This document shows positions 11,841 to 23,914 of a DNA stretch of 62,355 nt, piece by piece. The DNA lies in assembly GCA_002749535.1 (NCBI GenBank), contig MZZL01000392.1, positions 1 through 62,355 of the forward strand. The letters run 5' to 3'. The stretch comes from Apophysomyces variabilis. Its lineage: Eukaryota; Mucoromycota; Mucoromycetes; Mucorales; Mucoraceae. How positions within the stretch are numbered: position 1 is the first letter of the stretch; each line of letters opens with the position of its first letter. Position numbers and translations under genes: made by a program. Under the pieces are notes generated by a model. The model had not been told where the DNA came from and did not search any database. It saw only the letters and a program-made list of their open reading frames with translations.

Positions 11841-12893
11841 GCAAATAATAGCTTTTATTGGATAAACCAACCCCAGTAATTATACTAACAATAAACATAT
11901 ACCTAGTGTATCCCTACATTACCATACTTACCTAACACTAAAAGAATGGTTTAACAACTAATAAATATATATGATCGCGCAGTTGCTTCCACATGCTTAA
12001 ACTGTGAAACAAATATGAACGTTGACTGATTGATGAGCATGTAAAAACAACGATAAGTCTGAAGTCAGGGAACAGAACAGCCTAATAAGTATGTGAGAAG
12101 TGATACCAATATATGGACATGGTTATTACCAGTGTAAAAAAGACAACAACGAGGTTGAAGACTAAAATAAAAAGGAGCGCAAAAACAGGTAAGCAACTAT
12201 CCATTAAGAATAAGAGAAGACTTACAGTAGAATAGATAGCAAGAAAATGTAATTGAAAAGCTAAATTTACCTGTAAGTATGAGATGACTGATAGGAAAAG
12301 TTAATTTACCTGAACAGATTACTTTGTAAAAAACATGATGCAATTGTGTTAAAAGTAGAGCCAACGATTTAAACCCTAGGAAAGCAAATGCTAAAGTAAT
12401 AATACAAGTGAGAAAGAATAGTACAGAAAGACGGCGTCTTATATATGATCTTAAGGAAAGGCAGAACAGAATGACAGGCTGGAACCTTTAGGTGACATGG
12501 CATTACAGTAGCTGTCCTTTATATAATAGAATGTTAGCAGACAGAATAAAAGAACTGAATACTTACAGGCATTTTGCTATAAGGGAAATGGAGTTTCAAC
12601 GGCAAGAGAAAAGTAAAGCAACAGAAAAAGTGAGCAAAGTGAAAGAAAAGAGTATGCAACTAAAAAAAAAGACTGGCGCAAATTTGTCATTAGAAAATAA
12701 AAGGCATTTATTGGCTGTTTGTTTCTATCTAATCTATGTGACGCCTGCCCTGTCTTCCCTCTCCCTCTGCACAGCACTATAGTGGCAAAGACAGAAAAGT
12801 CTGCTCTAGAATATCAGCTGCTGTTACATTCACTCCAGACTTTTTCCTAACAATAACTTTAATAAACGAATCATACAATTCAAATTAACTGTC
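11841..12893. other. CACTA-2 non-coding stretch
   Basis: This lies between the left array and the accessory gene. A 96-codon open frame at 12492-12782 has no match in CACTA-1 and looks like chance. Nothing else is seen. Confidence 0.5.
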
Positions 12894-13559
12894 TTACTTC
12901 TTTGCAGCATTGTAAGCATTTTCCCATCTGTGAGTGATGAGAAAAGTAGCTCCCCAATTATTCTCGCAGAGGTCCAAAGGCATACCCATTTGAAGCCCAA
13001 CTTGCTCCATTATCATGAAAGCCTGCTCACGCTTAGCAGCAGGCACTGAACTCCAGGGCTTATCACAGGCAGAGAAGCCGCACGCCATCTCCAATTGCTC
13101 CACGATGATGGTTGCCTTCTTTCCAAGCAGTATATAGATTGCTTGCAGAACGTGCGCCGGTTGCATGGGGTTCTGCACAAAAATAAGGGACCTCAGACTC
13201 TTCACAACTGAAACCTTCATCTCTTGTTTCTTGCAGTCCTTCCCTTCCAGCCATGCTTTTACTGCGTCATCTATTTCCTCAAGAATGTAGCAGTGGTTAT
13301 TCTTTATGCACTGTGAAGGAGGGATATCACGGACAATAGGTGGGATTGACCAGCTGTCCAGGCTAATGTCAGGTACACCTAGTGATTGCTGACTGTTCGC
13401 CATAATTGCACTATTTTCTTCACGTCTTTGGAACGCCCTTTCCACAGCAGCCTCTATCATGTCAGGGAGTTCCTCTTGCAACTTCTCCATCAGCATGGTT
13501 ACAATGTGAGATTCCACATCTTCCCTTGAGCATTTGTTGTTTGAAGCAGTAGTAGACAT
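12894..13559 (-). CDS. CACTA accessory protein, unknown function (copy 2, intact)
   Basis: This is an uninterrupted 221-codon frame starting at the ATG at 13559 (MSTTASNNK). An upstream in-frame ATG at 13610 would add a hydrophobic leader absent from CACTA-1, so I prefer 13559. The N-terminal third is charged and probably helical (EDVESHIV..LMEKLQEEL). The C-terminal half has CGFS, WSSVPAAKR, MGMPLDLCENNWGATF and WENAYN, matching the CACTA-1 copy. No intron is needed here, unlike CACTA-1. The gene is divergent to the Tnp2 gene across about 710 bp. I cannot assign a function. A sequence-specific DNA-binding or helper role is inference from position only. It is intact while the neighbouring transposase is broken, so it could still be expressed and act on other copies. 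Confidence 0.78.
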   Translation of the reverse strand: MSTTASNNKCSREDVESHIVTMLMEKLQEELPDMIEAAVERAFQRREENSAIMANSQQSLGVPDISLDSWSIPPIVRDIPPSQCIKNNHCYILEEIDDAVKAWLEGKDCKKQEMKVSVVKSLRSLIFVQNPMQPAHVLQAIYILLGKKATIIVEQLEMACGFSACDKPWSSVPAAKREQAFMIMEQVGLQMGMPLDLCENNWGATFLITHRWENAYNAAKK

Positions 13560-14269
13560 GTCAGTTGTAAAATTTAAAAAAAAGAGATATGATAAATAGA
13601 TATAGTACAATCACTTAACTGTTCGCTATATATATATGTAGCCTTCCTATCATCTATGAAACGTTGTGGCCAATATAAACCCTGATTGATGATGAAGTAA
13701 TTGATAATCACGCAATTCAAAGAGATTATAATAAGATCGTAGTTGAACGTAATGAACAATGCTGAAATGATTGCAAGATATGACGGCTGATGGTGGAAAT
13801 CTAATGAGATAGAGATAATTATCAACAAGAAAAGATGGCAAACGATGATGAAAGACCACGTTTGTCAGTTGTTCATAGATGCCATTAGTCGTACTACATT
13901 GATGACGTTCCAAATATAGAAAAGCAATCTGTTGAAGGCACAGGCAGAGATAGATGATGGTGGTATTAAAATCAGTAATTGCTTTTTGTTACACACGCAG
14001 CGTAGGCAATACACTGCAAGTAGATTTTTCAATGTCTAAAGATAGTGCAATTGATCCATCATTCTATAATGCTATTATACAATGATTACCTTATCCAACC
14101 TAGATCTGATGTCTTGTTCAAGAATGATCATCTTATCTAACATAGATTTGATGTCTTGTTTAAAAAAATCTTCCTACAATAAATGCATATATATAAGCCC
14201 TCTTTGTTTTAATCATTTCTTGTATCTTATCTTTATTTTTTTTTCTTGAGATTACTGTACCTATCTACC
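13560..14269. promoter_or_regulatory. Divergent intergenic region of CACTA-2
   Basis: The region separates accessory and transposase genes, as in CACTA-1. TATATATATG at about 13627 lies upstream of the accessory gene, and ATATATATAAG at about 14190 lies some 75 bp before the transposase ATG. No coding signal is seen. Confidence 0.5.
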
Positions 14270-15397
14270 ATGACCCTCCCAACTATCACTACATGCAACA
14301 CTTGCAAAATTACCTTTACCAACAAAAACAAATACAACTGTTATCTGAAAGCATGTTTCATAAAGCATGAAAAGAATCTGATCAGGCTTGTTTCTGTCAA
14401 TGATGAATCTATGGTAAGTAGTATATGCCAATCAGTCATAATATGTACTAACCTTGCTTTGGTTTCCATATAGGATGTTGACAGCTACACTGAAGACATT
14501 GACGATGATTACATCACATTAATCGAATAGATTCAAGCCTTGGACACTCTGGCGGATGATCATTTAGATGATAAGACTTCATCTAATGAATCAGAAACTG
14601 AAGAAGGCAATTGCATTAACTTTCTGTCTGAAGTTCTTGATGAAATAGAGAGAGCAATAGAAACCGATAATTGTAAGTAGACTGACAGCAGTGGTATCTT
14701 ACTAAAAGATGCAATAGTCAACTATTACTTTAATCCCATAGAACTCTATACAGAATTGGTCAAGAATCGTCCCCACATAATCAAGTATAAACGCACTGCT
14801 CAATGGACCCATACGGAATGCTTCAGCATAAAGCTGTTCAAGACAGCAGTTTCGTCCAATGTTTTGCATAAAGTATACAATGATATTGTAAAGATCTTCA
14901 ACGAATTCCTAAACGTTGTGCAATCAGGTATGTGTGTCTTTTTCTAATTCTGTTTAAATGTTCTTATCAATGGACATAGATCAAAGCATGACGCATTCAC
15001 CACTTCTGAGCTATCATTTGTCTGAACAATTGGTAAAGGACGCTTATCACGTTGAGCCAAAGGTATATGACGTTTGTCTAGAAGGTTGCATTCTGTATAT
15101 GAGCCATGATGACATGACGAAGTGTCTACACTGCGGCAAAGTGCGTTATACAGAGTTAAATAAACGTCAGTTGAATGGCGAGGTCATTAAGAAGCCAGTG
15201 CAAAGCATGACCATGCTTCCAGTTACTGAGCAGCTTGCCCTCATGCTGGGCGATGAGGAAACTCATAAGTTGCTCTCCTACCGCCATTTGCATGAGCATG
15301 CCGACAGAACATATATGGACTTCTTTAACAGCCAAGTGTACAAATCACTGCGTAATGAGAAGCAGCTATTGAGGGGAAGCTATGACATCAGTCTCTC

Positions 15398-15820
15398 TGT
15401 GGAATCTGAGAGAAATTTAAGATAAAAAATGGATAACAAGAATAAATCCTTGAGACTCGAGAAAAGAGTTTTTTATTAAGATTAGATTCCAAGTCTTATT
15501 TATACTGTGAGCGGTTATTAGATCATAGTTTCTTTGACACAGATAATAAACCAATCAGTAAACATATTCATGATGAAGAAAAGTTTTTCATTGGGATAGC
15601 CAATGGTAGATTTTCATTTAGTCATGGTAAAGAGGTTATCTCTGAGTTCCTGAGTCTGGACTGTGTCTTTATTCAACAGGTTTCAGACTGTTATTGTGTC
15701 AGATCGACTTCAGGTTCAAGAAGAAGTCTTTTTTACGATCTCCGCTTTATTCTTCTTTTAATTACTGCTTTGGGTAATGTGAAGACGTTTATTGGTCTGT
15801 GTGTATGTCGAAATATGACA
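15398..15820 (-). repeat. Ty3-A 3' LTR
   Basis: This is a 423-bp LTR preceded on the element strand by the polypurine tract at 15821-15832 (GGAGGGGGGTAA), the usual plus-strand primer site. Confidence 0.93.
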
Positions 15821-15997
15821 TTACCCCCCTCCAGGTTGTGGACCGGTGATGGTTTGAAGAGGATTTCGACTCTGTAACATGTATGAACGGTGTAATGGTG
15901 CAAGTATGAAGATTAACGGTGTCTATGTCAATGGAAGTGCGGTGTTTTAAGACGCAGAACGTTGTCTCTTCGAGCGGGTCTGTGCGCTGTTACCTGT

Positions 15998-18900
15998 TCA
16001 TTTCTGGGTTTTGGGCGCAGGTTTGTTCACCTTACCAAGTCTTCTCCAGTAGGCGTCAATAAAGTCTGGGTCTGTAAACGCATCAGGTTTTAACCAGCTG
16101 TTATCTTCTGCAGAATACCCTTTCCAGCTGACAAGGTATTCTCTCTTGCCAGCCGTTCCTCTGTGTCCAAGGATTGCTTGGACTTCATAGAGTTCATCTT
16201 TGGCCACGATGTCATCCTGTGAAATGAGTTTCAGTTCGGATGGTACATAGTCTCTCGACATGAGCATGCCGGTTTCGTCTTGGAGTACATAGGTGCCTCC
16301 TTGTGTACGACGGACTACGGTGTAAGGACCTTCATATATGGGTGCGAGTTTACTTGCTCACGTGGGTAATCTGACCATGACGTGACTTCCTTCTGGAATA
16401 TCAATGATCACATGCTTCTCATCAAATATTTTCTTTTGGGCGTTTGCGGCGAGTTCATGTCTTTCTTTCAGTGCTGGAAAAATGACATCGGCCATGTATT
16501 CAATGCATTTCAGCAGTTCTTCTTCTGACAATGGTTCAGCCTTTTCATTTCGGTAGTCTCTGAAGCCATTCATTTTGCGCGCAAACATGAGGGTGAATGG
16601 AGGTGTATTCAGACGTTTGGAGATCTTGTTGTTGATTGCTAGCTGTATGCTAGGTATATAAAGATCCCAGTTTTCTCCTGCCTCTTTGACTTTGCGCATG
16701 ACTTGTGTGGACGTTTGCACCCATCATTCTGCAAGGCCGTTACCTTGAGGATGGTATGGTGTTGTAAGGCGGCTGTCAATGCAGGTAGCTTCTCAGAGTT
16801 TTTTCATGAAGCTGTTTTTGAACTCGGTGCCATTGTCTGATTGTACGATACGGGGAAATCCGAAATTGCAGAAGACTTTTACAAGAGCATCGATGAGTGT
16901 ATCGGATTGCTTATTTGGCAGTGGACGCAGTATGCAGAATCAGGTACATACATCAACCATAACTAGTACGTAGTTGTTCCCTCTTGCTGTGGTTATTCCT
17001 AGAAAAGCAAGGTCAATTGCCCAATGATCTCCTGGAAGGTAAGCATATATCGGTCTGAGAGGGTGGTATCCTTGTTTTATGATATTGTGTCGTTAGCATT
17101 GAGGGCAGCTTCTAACGAATACTACTGCATCCTCTAGCATCTTTGGCCAGTACATGCCATCATTCTGGATTGATTTGACCATGCTTTCGGCTCCGAAATG
17201 TCTGAATAAATGGGTTTGTTGCAGAATGGTTCGACGTTCTTCTTCAGGCGGGCAGACTTTCTCAAGGGTTGTTGATGAGCGTCTGGTGACGTGGAATACA
17301 CGGTGTTCTTTTTGCTTCGATTCATATTCAACAATTTTTAATTCTGGATTGTTTATAGCTTTTTGCCATTCTTTAGAAGGCTTGTATGCCGTTTTACCCC
17401 CCTCCAGCTCTTGATGACTTTCAAAAAGTCTTGAAAGAGCGTCTGGCAAGATATTTTTGTGACCAGGGAGGTGCACAACATTGAAGTTGTACGAAAGTAG
17501 GGTGTCCAGCCAGTTGATCATCATGGCGTTGGCGATTTTCTGCGTATGCAGGTAAGTGAGTGCCTTATGGTCAGTGTAGAGGGTGAATGGATTACCCCAC
17601 AAAAACTGGTAGAATTTCTTTAAGGCAAAGATGACGGCCAGCAGTTCTCATTTCGTAGTAGCATAGTTACGTTCAGAGGGAAAGAGTGATCACGCCATGA
17701 ATCTGATGTACTGTCTATGGCCAGTAACAGGATGTAATTAAAATAAAGTAGCTCCTATCCCGGTGTTGGAAGCATCTGTAGCAACGTGGAAAGGTTGGTT
17801 TAGATCAGGATATTTTAGGAGGACATTTGTAAGCAAGGCACTTTTGAGTTTGTTGAAATGCTCTTGGTGCATGGGCGTCCAGAGTTTACCCAAAGTCTTT
17901 TGATTGCGCAGAGCATCCAAAGGTGCGGTAAGTTTCGCAATCATTGGGACATGCTCGCGGAAGTAATTGACAAGGCCAAGGAAACGTTGAATTGCATGAC
18001 CGGTGGTTGGCACAGGCCAGTCTAGAACGTTTGTAAGCTTGCGCTTGTCAAGAGAAATACCCTTATCCGAAATGCAAAAGCCTAAGAGGTACACGGATCT
18101 CTGTGCAAAGTGACATTTCTGGGCATTGAGAATGAGATTCACTGATGTGAGTTTATTGATGGCTTTTTTAATATGGAGTGTATGTTCTTCCATGGTAGTG
18201 GAGAAGATTACAATGTCATCCACAAATACTTTGACGAACGACATGTCTTGGAAGATCAAGTTCATCACACGCTGAAATTTGCTGCTGATGGGTTTAAGAC
18301 CAAATGGGCAGCCGCGGAACATCCATTGTAAACCGTTATGGGTAAAGGTTGTTTTGTGATGATCTGGTTCATAAATCTCAAAGCGATGGAAGGCATTGCT
18401 AAGGTCTAGCGTGGTAAAGATTTTTGCACTTCTCATGGCATAGAAAATATCACGGATTAAAGGAAGTGGAAATTTATCATCAGGAAGAAGATGATTGATA
18501 TGACGAGGATTGAGGCAGACTTGTTTTCCTGTCTTGTTGCCGAATGCATCCTTTTTATCTGCCAGTGTAAGAGGACTGTTCCACGTGGTGTTGACAGGTG
18601 CACGTGTGATGATACCTTCAGCAAGCCATTTTTGGATTGTTTCATCCACTACCAGTTTGAGTTTGAACGGTAACGGGTATTGGCGTTAGTAGGTGTGAGC
18701 TCCCTCTTTCGTTGGTAAGTGGACAACGGATTCTGGGACTGTACAGAATGATTCTTTCGGGATATGCTCATTGGCAGTAATGGAGGATTGAATGGTTGCA
18801 AAGAAGTGTTCTCGTTCTTTTGCAGTACCAGCTGGAGAATCATTAGGAACATATTCATCATTGGATTCCTGATTGTCAGCGTGTTTGGACAACTCATCAT

Positions 18901-20767
18901 CCCATTTAACGGCCACACCAAAGATTGTAATACTAAGTTTTGGTAAGATATCATAACCCAAAATTACTTCGGTGGATTTTTCCAGTTCCATGACTTCAAA
19001 AGCATGGGTGATAGAACGGCCATTGTATTGAATGGTAAGTGGATGAGTGATGTCAATTCTTTCAGCACAAGCATTATGACCAGCAAACTTAATTTGACCC
19101 TTTGTTTGTTTTAATGGTACAGATAATTTATTGAACAATCCTTTATCTATGGCTGAAAATGTGGCTCCAGTGTCCACTAAACTGATGCAGCGTTTATTCT
19201 GCAGGAGGATTGGTGTCTGTAATGAAAAGGGGTTGTCAGTTTGGCTCTGATCAATTTTTCCTGTTCTTAGATACATACCCTTGGTGTCCTTGTTGATAAA
19301 ATCAAGGTTGGAAAAGTCACAAGACAAATCCTCAAGAGCGTCATCAGCAGGGTGAGTCCTGTTCATTGTCCTGATAGGACCAGGCGTGGAAGAGTTCGCG
19401 GTTGCATTTTTTCATTTGTTTTCATAATATTGTTGGCAGTGGTGCCCTGGAGTCCATGTTTTGCCGCAGTGCCGGCATGGACTGGGTTCACTAGTTTTTT
19501 CAATAGGGCTGGTCAGGCGACCTTTACCCTTGCATTCACTGGTTGAGTGGTATGCTTTGGGACCATGGTATTTGCATCCTTTTACTGTATGGACCGGTGT
19601 TGCATGATTGGAAACGGCAGACAAAGAACTGGATACATGGGCACGTCATTTGGACAGTTTGCCCTCAGTGTATAGGTGATGGTTGCTACGTTTTTGCACA
19701 GAAATAGAAAGAGCAACCTCAAGGACTTGTTCAGATGTGGTAGGAAGAGCATCACCATGATGACCAAACCAGGCAACTTGAACATTCTCCTGGATGTGTG
19801 GCAGGAGGGAAGCCAGAAAACGCAGAGCAAGACCTTGATCATTAGTAAGTCCACCTTCACGGTATGCCTTTTGGAATTGAGTGGCATAATCTCGTACAGA
19901 TTCATTTTCTTGCATCATCATGACATATGCTTGTTTCGCCATGGCAATACGACGGTCTGGAGAATCAAATCGCTTTCGGAACACCTTGGCAGCTTCGCTC
20001 CACTTATAGTTATGGTTTGCAAGGTGCTGTTCAAACCATGGGTCATAATCAGGATGGAGAGCAACGGGCAACCATTTTTCCCATTGTGCATCGATGTCAG
20101 TGTCGTTGGCTTTGAGCACCTTTTGGAAGGTTCACAGGAAACTGCTCACCGATTCAAATACTTCACGATCCTTCTTCCAAATTGTTGAATCTTGGAGTTG
20201 AAAGACTGGTATATCACGGTATGAGATTCTGGATCTTGACGTGGTAGATGCGGATGTTGCAGGTGGTACTTTCACCTTTTGTTGATCGCATGCTTTTTTT
20301 ACCTGTTTAAATTCTTCCAGGGTAAGACGGGTATTACGAATTTCCATCATAAGTTGTTTGAGTTGTTCTGGGCCTGCAGAGGCTAGAATATCACTGTATT
20401 GCTTGGTGAGTTTACCAAGCTTAACTTGGTAGTGCTCAACCAGCAGAGTGGTAGATGTTGATGAGTCCCTGTGCTTTGAGGACAAAGAACCAGGGATGAA
20501 TAGACCTTTATATTGAACGCCTTCCATGGGAGTGGATGCCATAGAGGAATCAGAGACTATAGAGGAGCTGACAATGGATGAAGGACCAGAAAAGGTAACA
20601 TCGTTCTTGATAGAGATACTATCATCAGGAGAGACCATAGGGTTGGAGTCTTGGACAGGTAATATCTCAGGAGAGGAAAGTATACCAGCTGAGGACAGAG
20701 AAGAAACAGTTAACACCAAACCAGTGGAAGCACGGCGGATGGGAGTAGCAGAGTTGTTTGTAGACAT
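15998..20767 (-). pseudogene. Ty3-A gag-pol polyprotein with about 12 nonsense codons, no frameshift
   Basis: The ATG at 20767 (MSTNNSATP) lies only 25 bases after the 5' LTR. All coding blocks share one frame down to the stop at 15998, about 1,590 codons, as in single-ORF Tf1/sushi elements. Order: gag; zinc knuckle CRHCGKTWTPGHHC near 19480; aspartic protease LVDTGATFSAID near 19160; reverse transcriptase with LPLIRDIF and FVDDIVIFS; RNase H (LYTDHKAL); integrase with zinc-binding region and QSDNGTEFK; and a C-terminal chromodomain (YLVSWKGYSAEDNSW). About 12 premature stops, including those at 20132, 19646, 18686, 17738, 17093 and 16358, fit CGA-to-TGA, CAA-to-TAA or TGG-to-TGA/TAG. Reverse transcription would occur in a cytoplasmic particle. 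The chromodomain is thought to steer integration to methylated-histone chromatin. Confidence 0.93.
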
Positions 20768-20792
20768 AGTAATGAGAATTCAAGGAAAAAAA
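20768..20792 (-). other. Ty3-A leader with candidate self-primer binding site
   Basis: On the element strand the LTR is followed by a T tract and TCCTTGA (20780-20786), then the gag ATG. TCCTTGA is the reverse complement of TCAAGGA inside the LTR (20842-20848), which directly follows AGTC and lies about 50 bases below a TATAAATA box. No tRNA-like TGG primer site is present. Confidence 0.7.
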
Positions 20793-21215
20793 TGTGGAAT
20801 CTGAGGGAAATTTAAGATAAAAAATGGATAACAAGAATAAATCCTTGAGACTCGAGAAAAGAGTTTTTTATTAAGATTAGATTCCAAGTCTTATTTATAC
20901 TGTGAGCAGTTATTAGATCGTAGTTTCTTTGACACAGATAATAAACCAATCAGTAAACATATTCATGACGAAGAAAAGTTTTTCATTGGGATAGCCAATG
21001 GTAGATTTTCGTTTAGTCATGGTAAAGAGGTTATCTCTGAGTTCCTGAGTCTGGACTGTGTCTTTATTCAACAGGTTTCAGACTGTTATTGTGTCAGATC
21101 GACTTCAGGTTCAAGAAGAAGTCTTTTTTATGATCTCCGCTTTATTCTTCTTTTAATTACTGCTTTGGGTAATGTGAAGACGTTTATTGGTCTGTGTGTA
21201 TGTCGAAATATGACA
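20793..21215 (-). repeat. Ty3-A 5' LTR with TATA box
   Basis: This is a 423-bp LTR. On the element strand CAGTATAAATAAGAC supplies a TATA box about 50 bases before AGTCTCAAGGA, which is therefore near the expected RNA 5' end. Confidence 0.93.
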
Positions 21216-23341
21216 CTCTCCTTATATGTCAACGGTTTCCAACCTTTTAATAGCAGCAACACCTCATTGATGATAATGCACCTGGTGGTTCTCAACTTTG
21301 ACCTCTCTGAACAGTAACGTTAAACAAATTTGCATAATGAAACTAATCAAGTTGCCTTGCCTTTTCAGCTATAAGAACTGCAACATGCTTCAGTTAGGCA
21401 TCACGCCAGGTCCAAGCGCCCCAAAGAGTATCTGGTCCTTTCTTTGGCTGTTCCTTCATGAGCTGCAAGACCTTGAACGCAATGGCTTGGTTGTTAAAAC
21501 TCCTGATAGTAGTGAGATTGCCGTAAAAGTCCATTTACTTCTCGCCACTGGTGACATCCCTGCGGTTGCCAGCCTCTGCAACCATACCAGCTTTTCCTCT
21601 TACTATGGTTGCCGGCAGTGCCTCATCAGAGGAGAAAAAACTAGCAGTATGTACTTCATCCCTGATCTGTCTCTACCCTTCCAAAGATGTCCATGGGAAC
21701 AATTTGCTCAAGGCGATACAGTATGTGAGATGGATCCTATCACAAGTCATATGTTATATACTAAAAAACTTTTTCAATTATTACTTACACTTAACAGGAA
21801 CAAGGTATCAAAGCACCAGTTCCATTTACATTGTTGAGCACGTTCACAGGTGCATATTTCTTTGGTTTAGATGAGATGCATCTGTTGGGACATGGATTAG
21901 GAAGATTGCTTTGGAGCATGCTCATAAATGACAAGGAGAAGTTCAGTTGCAACAAACTGGATAAGCATGGGAACATCATTGCATGGTATCCATTTGCTCT
22001 CAAGAATCAAAATACATGCCGTGCAATTAGTGAGGCCATAGAACGATCCTGTCAAACAATCCCTGTTGCATTCCAAGGCTATTGGAAAAACATTGCAACA
22101 AACACAGGCCATTACAGGGCGGTTGATTGGCTAGACTTTTTGTTGTACGCTGTGCCGACCATGGTAGTGGAAGGTTTGGAAGAAGAAGAGACCTGTAAAG
22201 CTGTGATGGATCTTGTTGTCACTTGCCAGTTGTGTCTGCAGTGGACGTACACTGATTCAGACATGGATGTTATTGAGAGGTAAGTAATACAAAAGATATA
22301 AAAACATAAACTGACCTTTTACTTTTGTAAGGAACATTGCAAACTGGCAAACTTTCTTGCTTCAAAAGTACAGTAACAACAATGCCACTCTCAAGCCTCC
22401 AGTGTTTACCATTACCCAGCATTACCTTTGCCACATCGCTTCCACTATGTGCAACCTTGGTCCTCTCTGTGCAATCTCTGCAAGGTGTATGGAACGTGCT
22501 AACAGTTTGTATAAGAAAATGATCTGTTCCATGTCAGCACTAGGAACCAACGCCAGCAACATCGTGAAGAGAATCGCCACCTTCCACTTCTTGGAGAGGG
22601 TTCATCTACAACTGCAGGAAACTATAGTGTATGATGAGCTCTTATATCTTGCTGCAAGACTAGGTTCAACTGAACCTCAAATCTGGAAGCCTTACTATAA
22701 AGAAACTGACGTGCAAAACTTCCAAGGAGCTGTTGGCGTTAACGGGCATACATTCCACAATCTGCTCGCTGCTTTCTAGATTGGCCAAGGCAAATTCACA
22801 TCTGCAGCAACTCCCCACAGCGTCATTCCAGAACTGCATTCCCAGTTTCTTGCGTCAGGCCGTGTATGGAAGGACAATTGTGTTTATTCTAGCAAGCTTC
22901 ATGATAACCGCCACGACTCTAGCCAATGCAATTCATTAGCATTGTATGAAATCGCCAGGATAATGTAAGTTTCAGTTGTATGTTATTGGATGGGCAATTT
23001 ACAGGTCTGAACTTGATTGCCTTAGCAACGCTGGCCGTGAGATTCGTGAGATGTTCCTTGGAGAGACTCAGTTCTATGTATACCACCAGCATCAGGGAGA
23101 CAGATGAATTCTTGCAGTTGTCCATTTCTATAAGAACATGAATCAGCAAAGCAATTACTTCCCGGTGCTTTCCAGAACCATGTCTGACAGGGGGGTCTTG
23201 AGGGTGGTTGACGTTAATAGATTAACAAGCACAGCTGGACTGGTACAAAGCCTTGATTCGAACAACCACTTCCACGTTATTTGGCCTTATGGCAAGATGA
23301 ACCAGACAGTCAAGTTTGGAAACCCTGCTTCTTTAGGGTAG

Positions 23342-23914
23342 TCACTTTTTTTTTCTTCTGTATTCCTATATTTTTTGCTCTCTTCCTCCCTCTTGGGTCT
23401 CTTGTTTTGTTTCTCCTTGTTTACTTTTTTCATTTGCTGTCCTTTTCCTAACCCCCAAAAATTTCCATTTCTCTTCTTTGTTTTTCTTCACTGTATAGAA
23501 TTTATAGATTAGACATTGCTTGAACATCTTTGTTTCATAAAACTTACTTCTGACAAAACTGCCTATTATCGTTTTAAGTCCTAGTAATCAGTACGTTTGC
23601 TTTAACTACAGTTTGTTGACGTTATCATTTTGGAGAATCTTATGCAGCACTGGTACACACGGCATGCCAAAGTTAACTATAGTCATCAGCTTATCAGTTA
23701 TCTTCTGCAAAGGGTTACTACCAGTAGCTAGCTGCTGACGTTGAGAATATATGGTACCCGTAAGAGCAGAAGTGAGCCAAGTTTAGTTTTTGCACATGTT
23801 GAATCCAGATCAAAAAGGAAAAGAGTGATGCTTTTAACTAATTGAGTTGTCGCCTGTCATATGAATATGCAGTCTTCTGAATGACTTTGCAAACATTACT
23901 AAGGATCCCTAATA
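23342..23914. other. CACTA-2 3' untranslated stretch
   Basis: A T/C-rich run of about 140 bp directly after the transposase stop is followed by AT-rich sequence. No gene is seen. Confidence 0.5.

Larger units (their letters stand above)
15398..21215 (-). mobile_element. Ty3-A, chromodomain Ty3/gypsy retrotransposon (full length)
   Basis: Two 423-bp LTRs (15398-15820 and 20793-21215) begin TG and end CA on the element strand. They are flanked by the 5-bp duplication ctctc at 15393-15397 and 21216-21220. By eye the LTRs differ at about six positions (1.4 percent), all transitions and five of them at CpG, so this is the youngest Ty3 copy here. The interior is one gag-pol frame with a C-terminal chromodomain. 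The element lies within exon 4 of the CACTA-2 transposase. Confidence 0.95.
14270..23341 (+). pseudogene. Tnp2-family CACTA transposase (copy 2), split by Ty3-A
   Basis: The ATG at 14270 (MTLPTITTC) opens a zinc-finger-like Cys/His segment and an acidic linker. Motifs then run in the same order as copy 1: VCLEGCILYM, CLHCGKVRY, NGFQPF, LQLGITPGPSAP, YGCRQCLIRGEK, FFGLDEMHLLGH and GHYRAVDWLDFLLY. The C-terminus ends KFGNPASLG with TAG at 23339-23341. Introns at 14414-14473, 14673-14717, 14928-14979, 21314-21368, about 21721-21798, about 22280-22331 and about 22966-23003 match copy 1. Exon 4 is cut between codons for YDISL and LYVNGF by Ty3-A and rejoins exactly after removing one ctctc. In-frame stops include TAG at 14528-14530, TAG where copy 1 has Trp (after LLAAF) and TGA after GDR, both explicable as G-to-A changes of TGG. 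Confidence 0.85.

Noticed and set aside
12492..12782. 96-codon lysine-rich open frame in CACTA-2
   Set aside because: No counterpart in CACTA-1, hydrophobic tail without domain, and it lies between the subterminal array and the accessory gene. Most likely chance.
20768..20792. tRNA primer-binding site for Ty3-A
   Set aside because: The sequence after the LTR begins with a T tract and lacks the TGG start of tRNA-complementary sites. The same is true of the other four elements.
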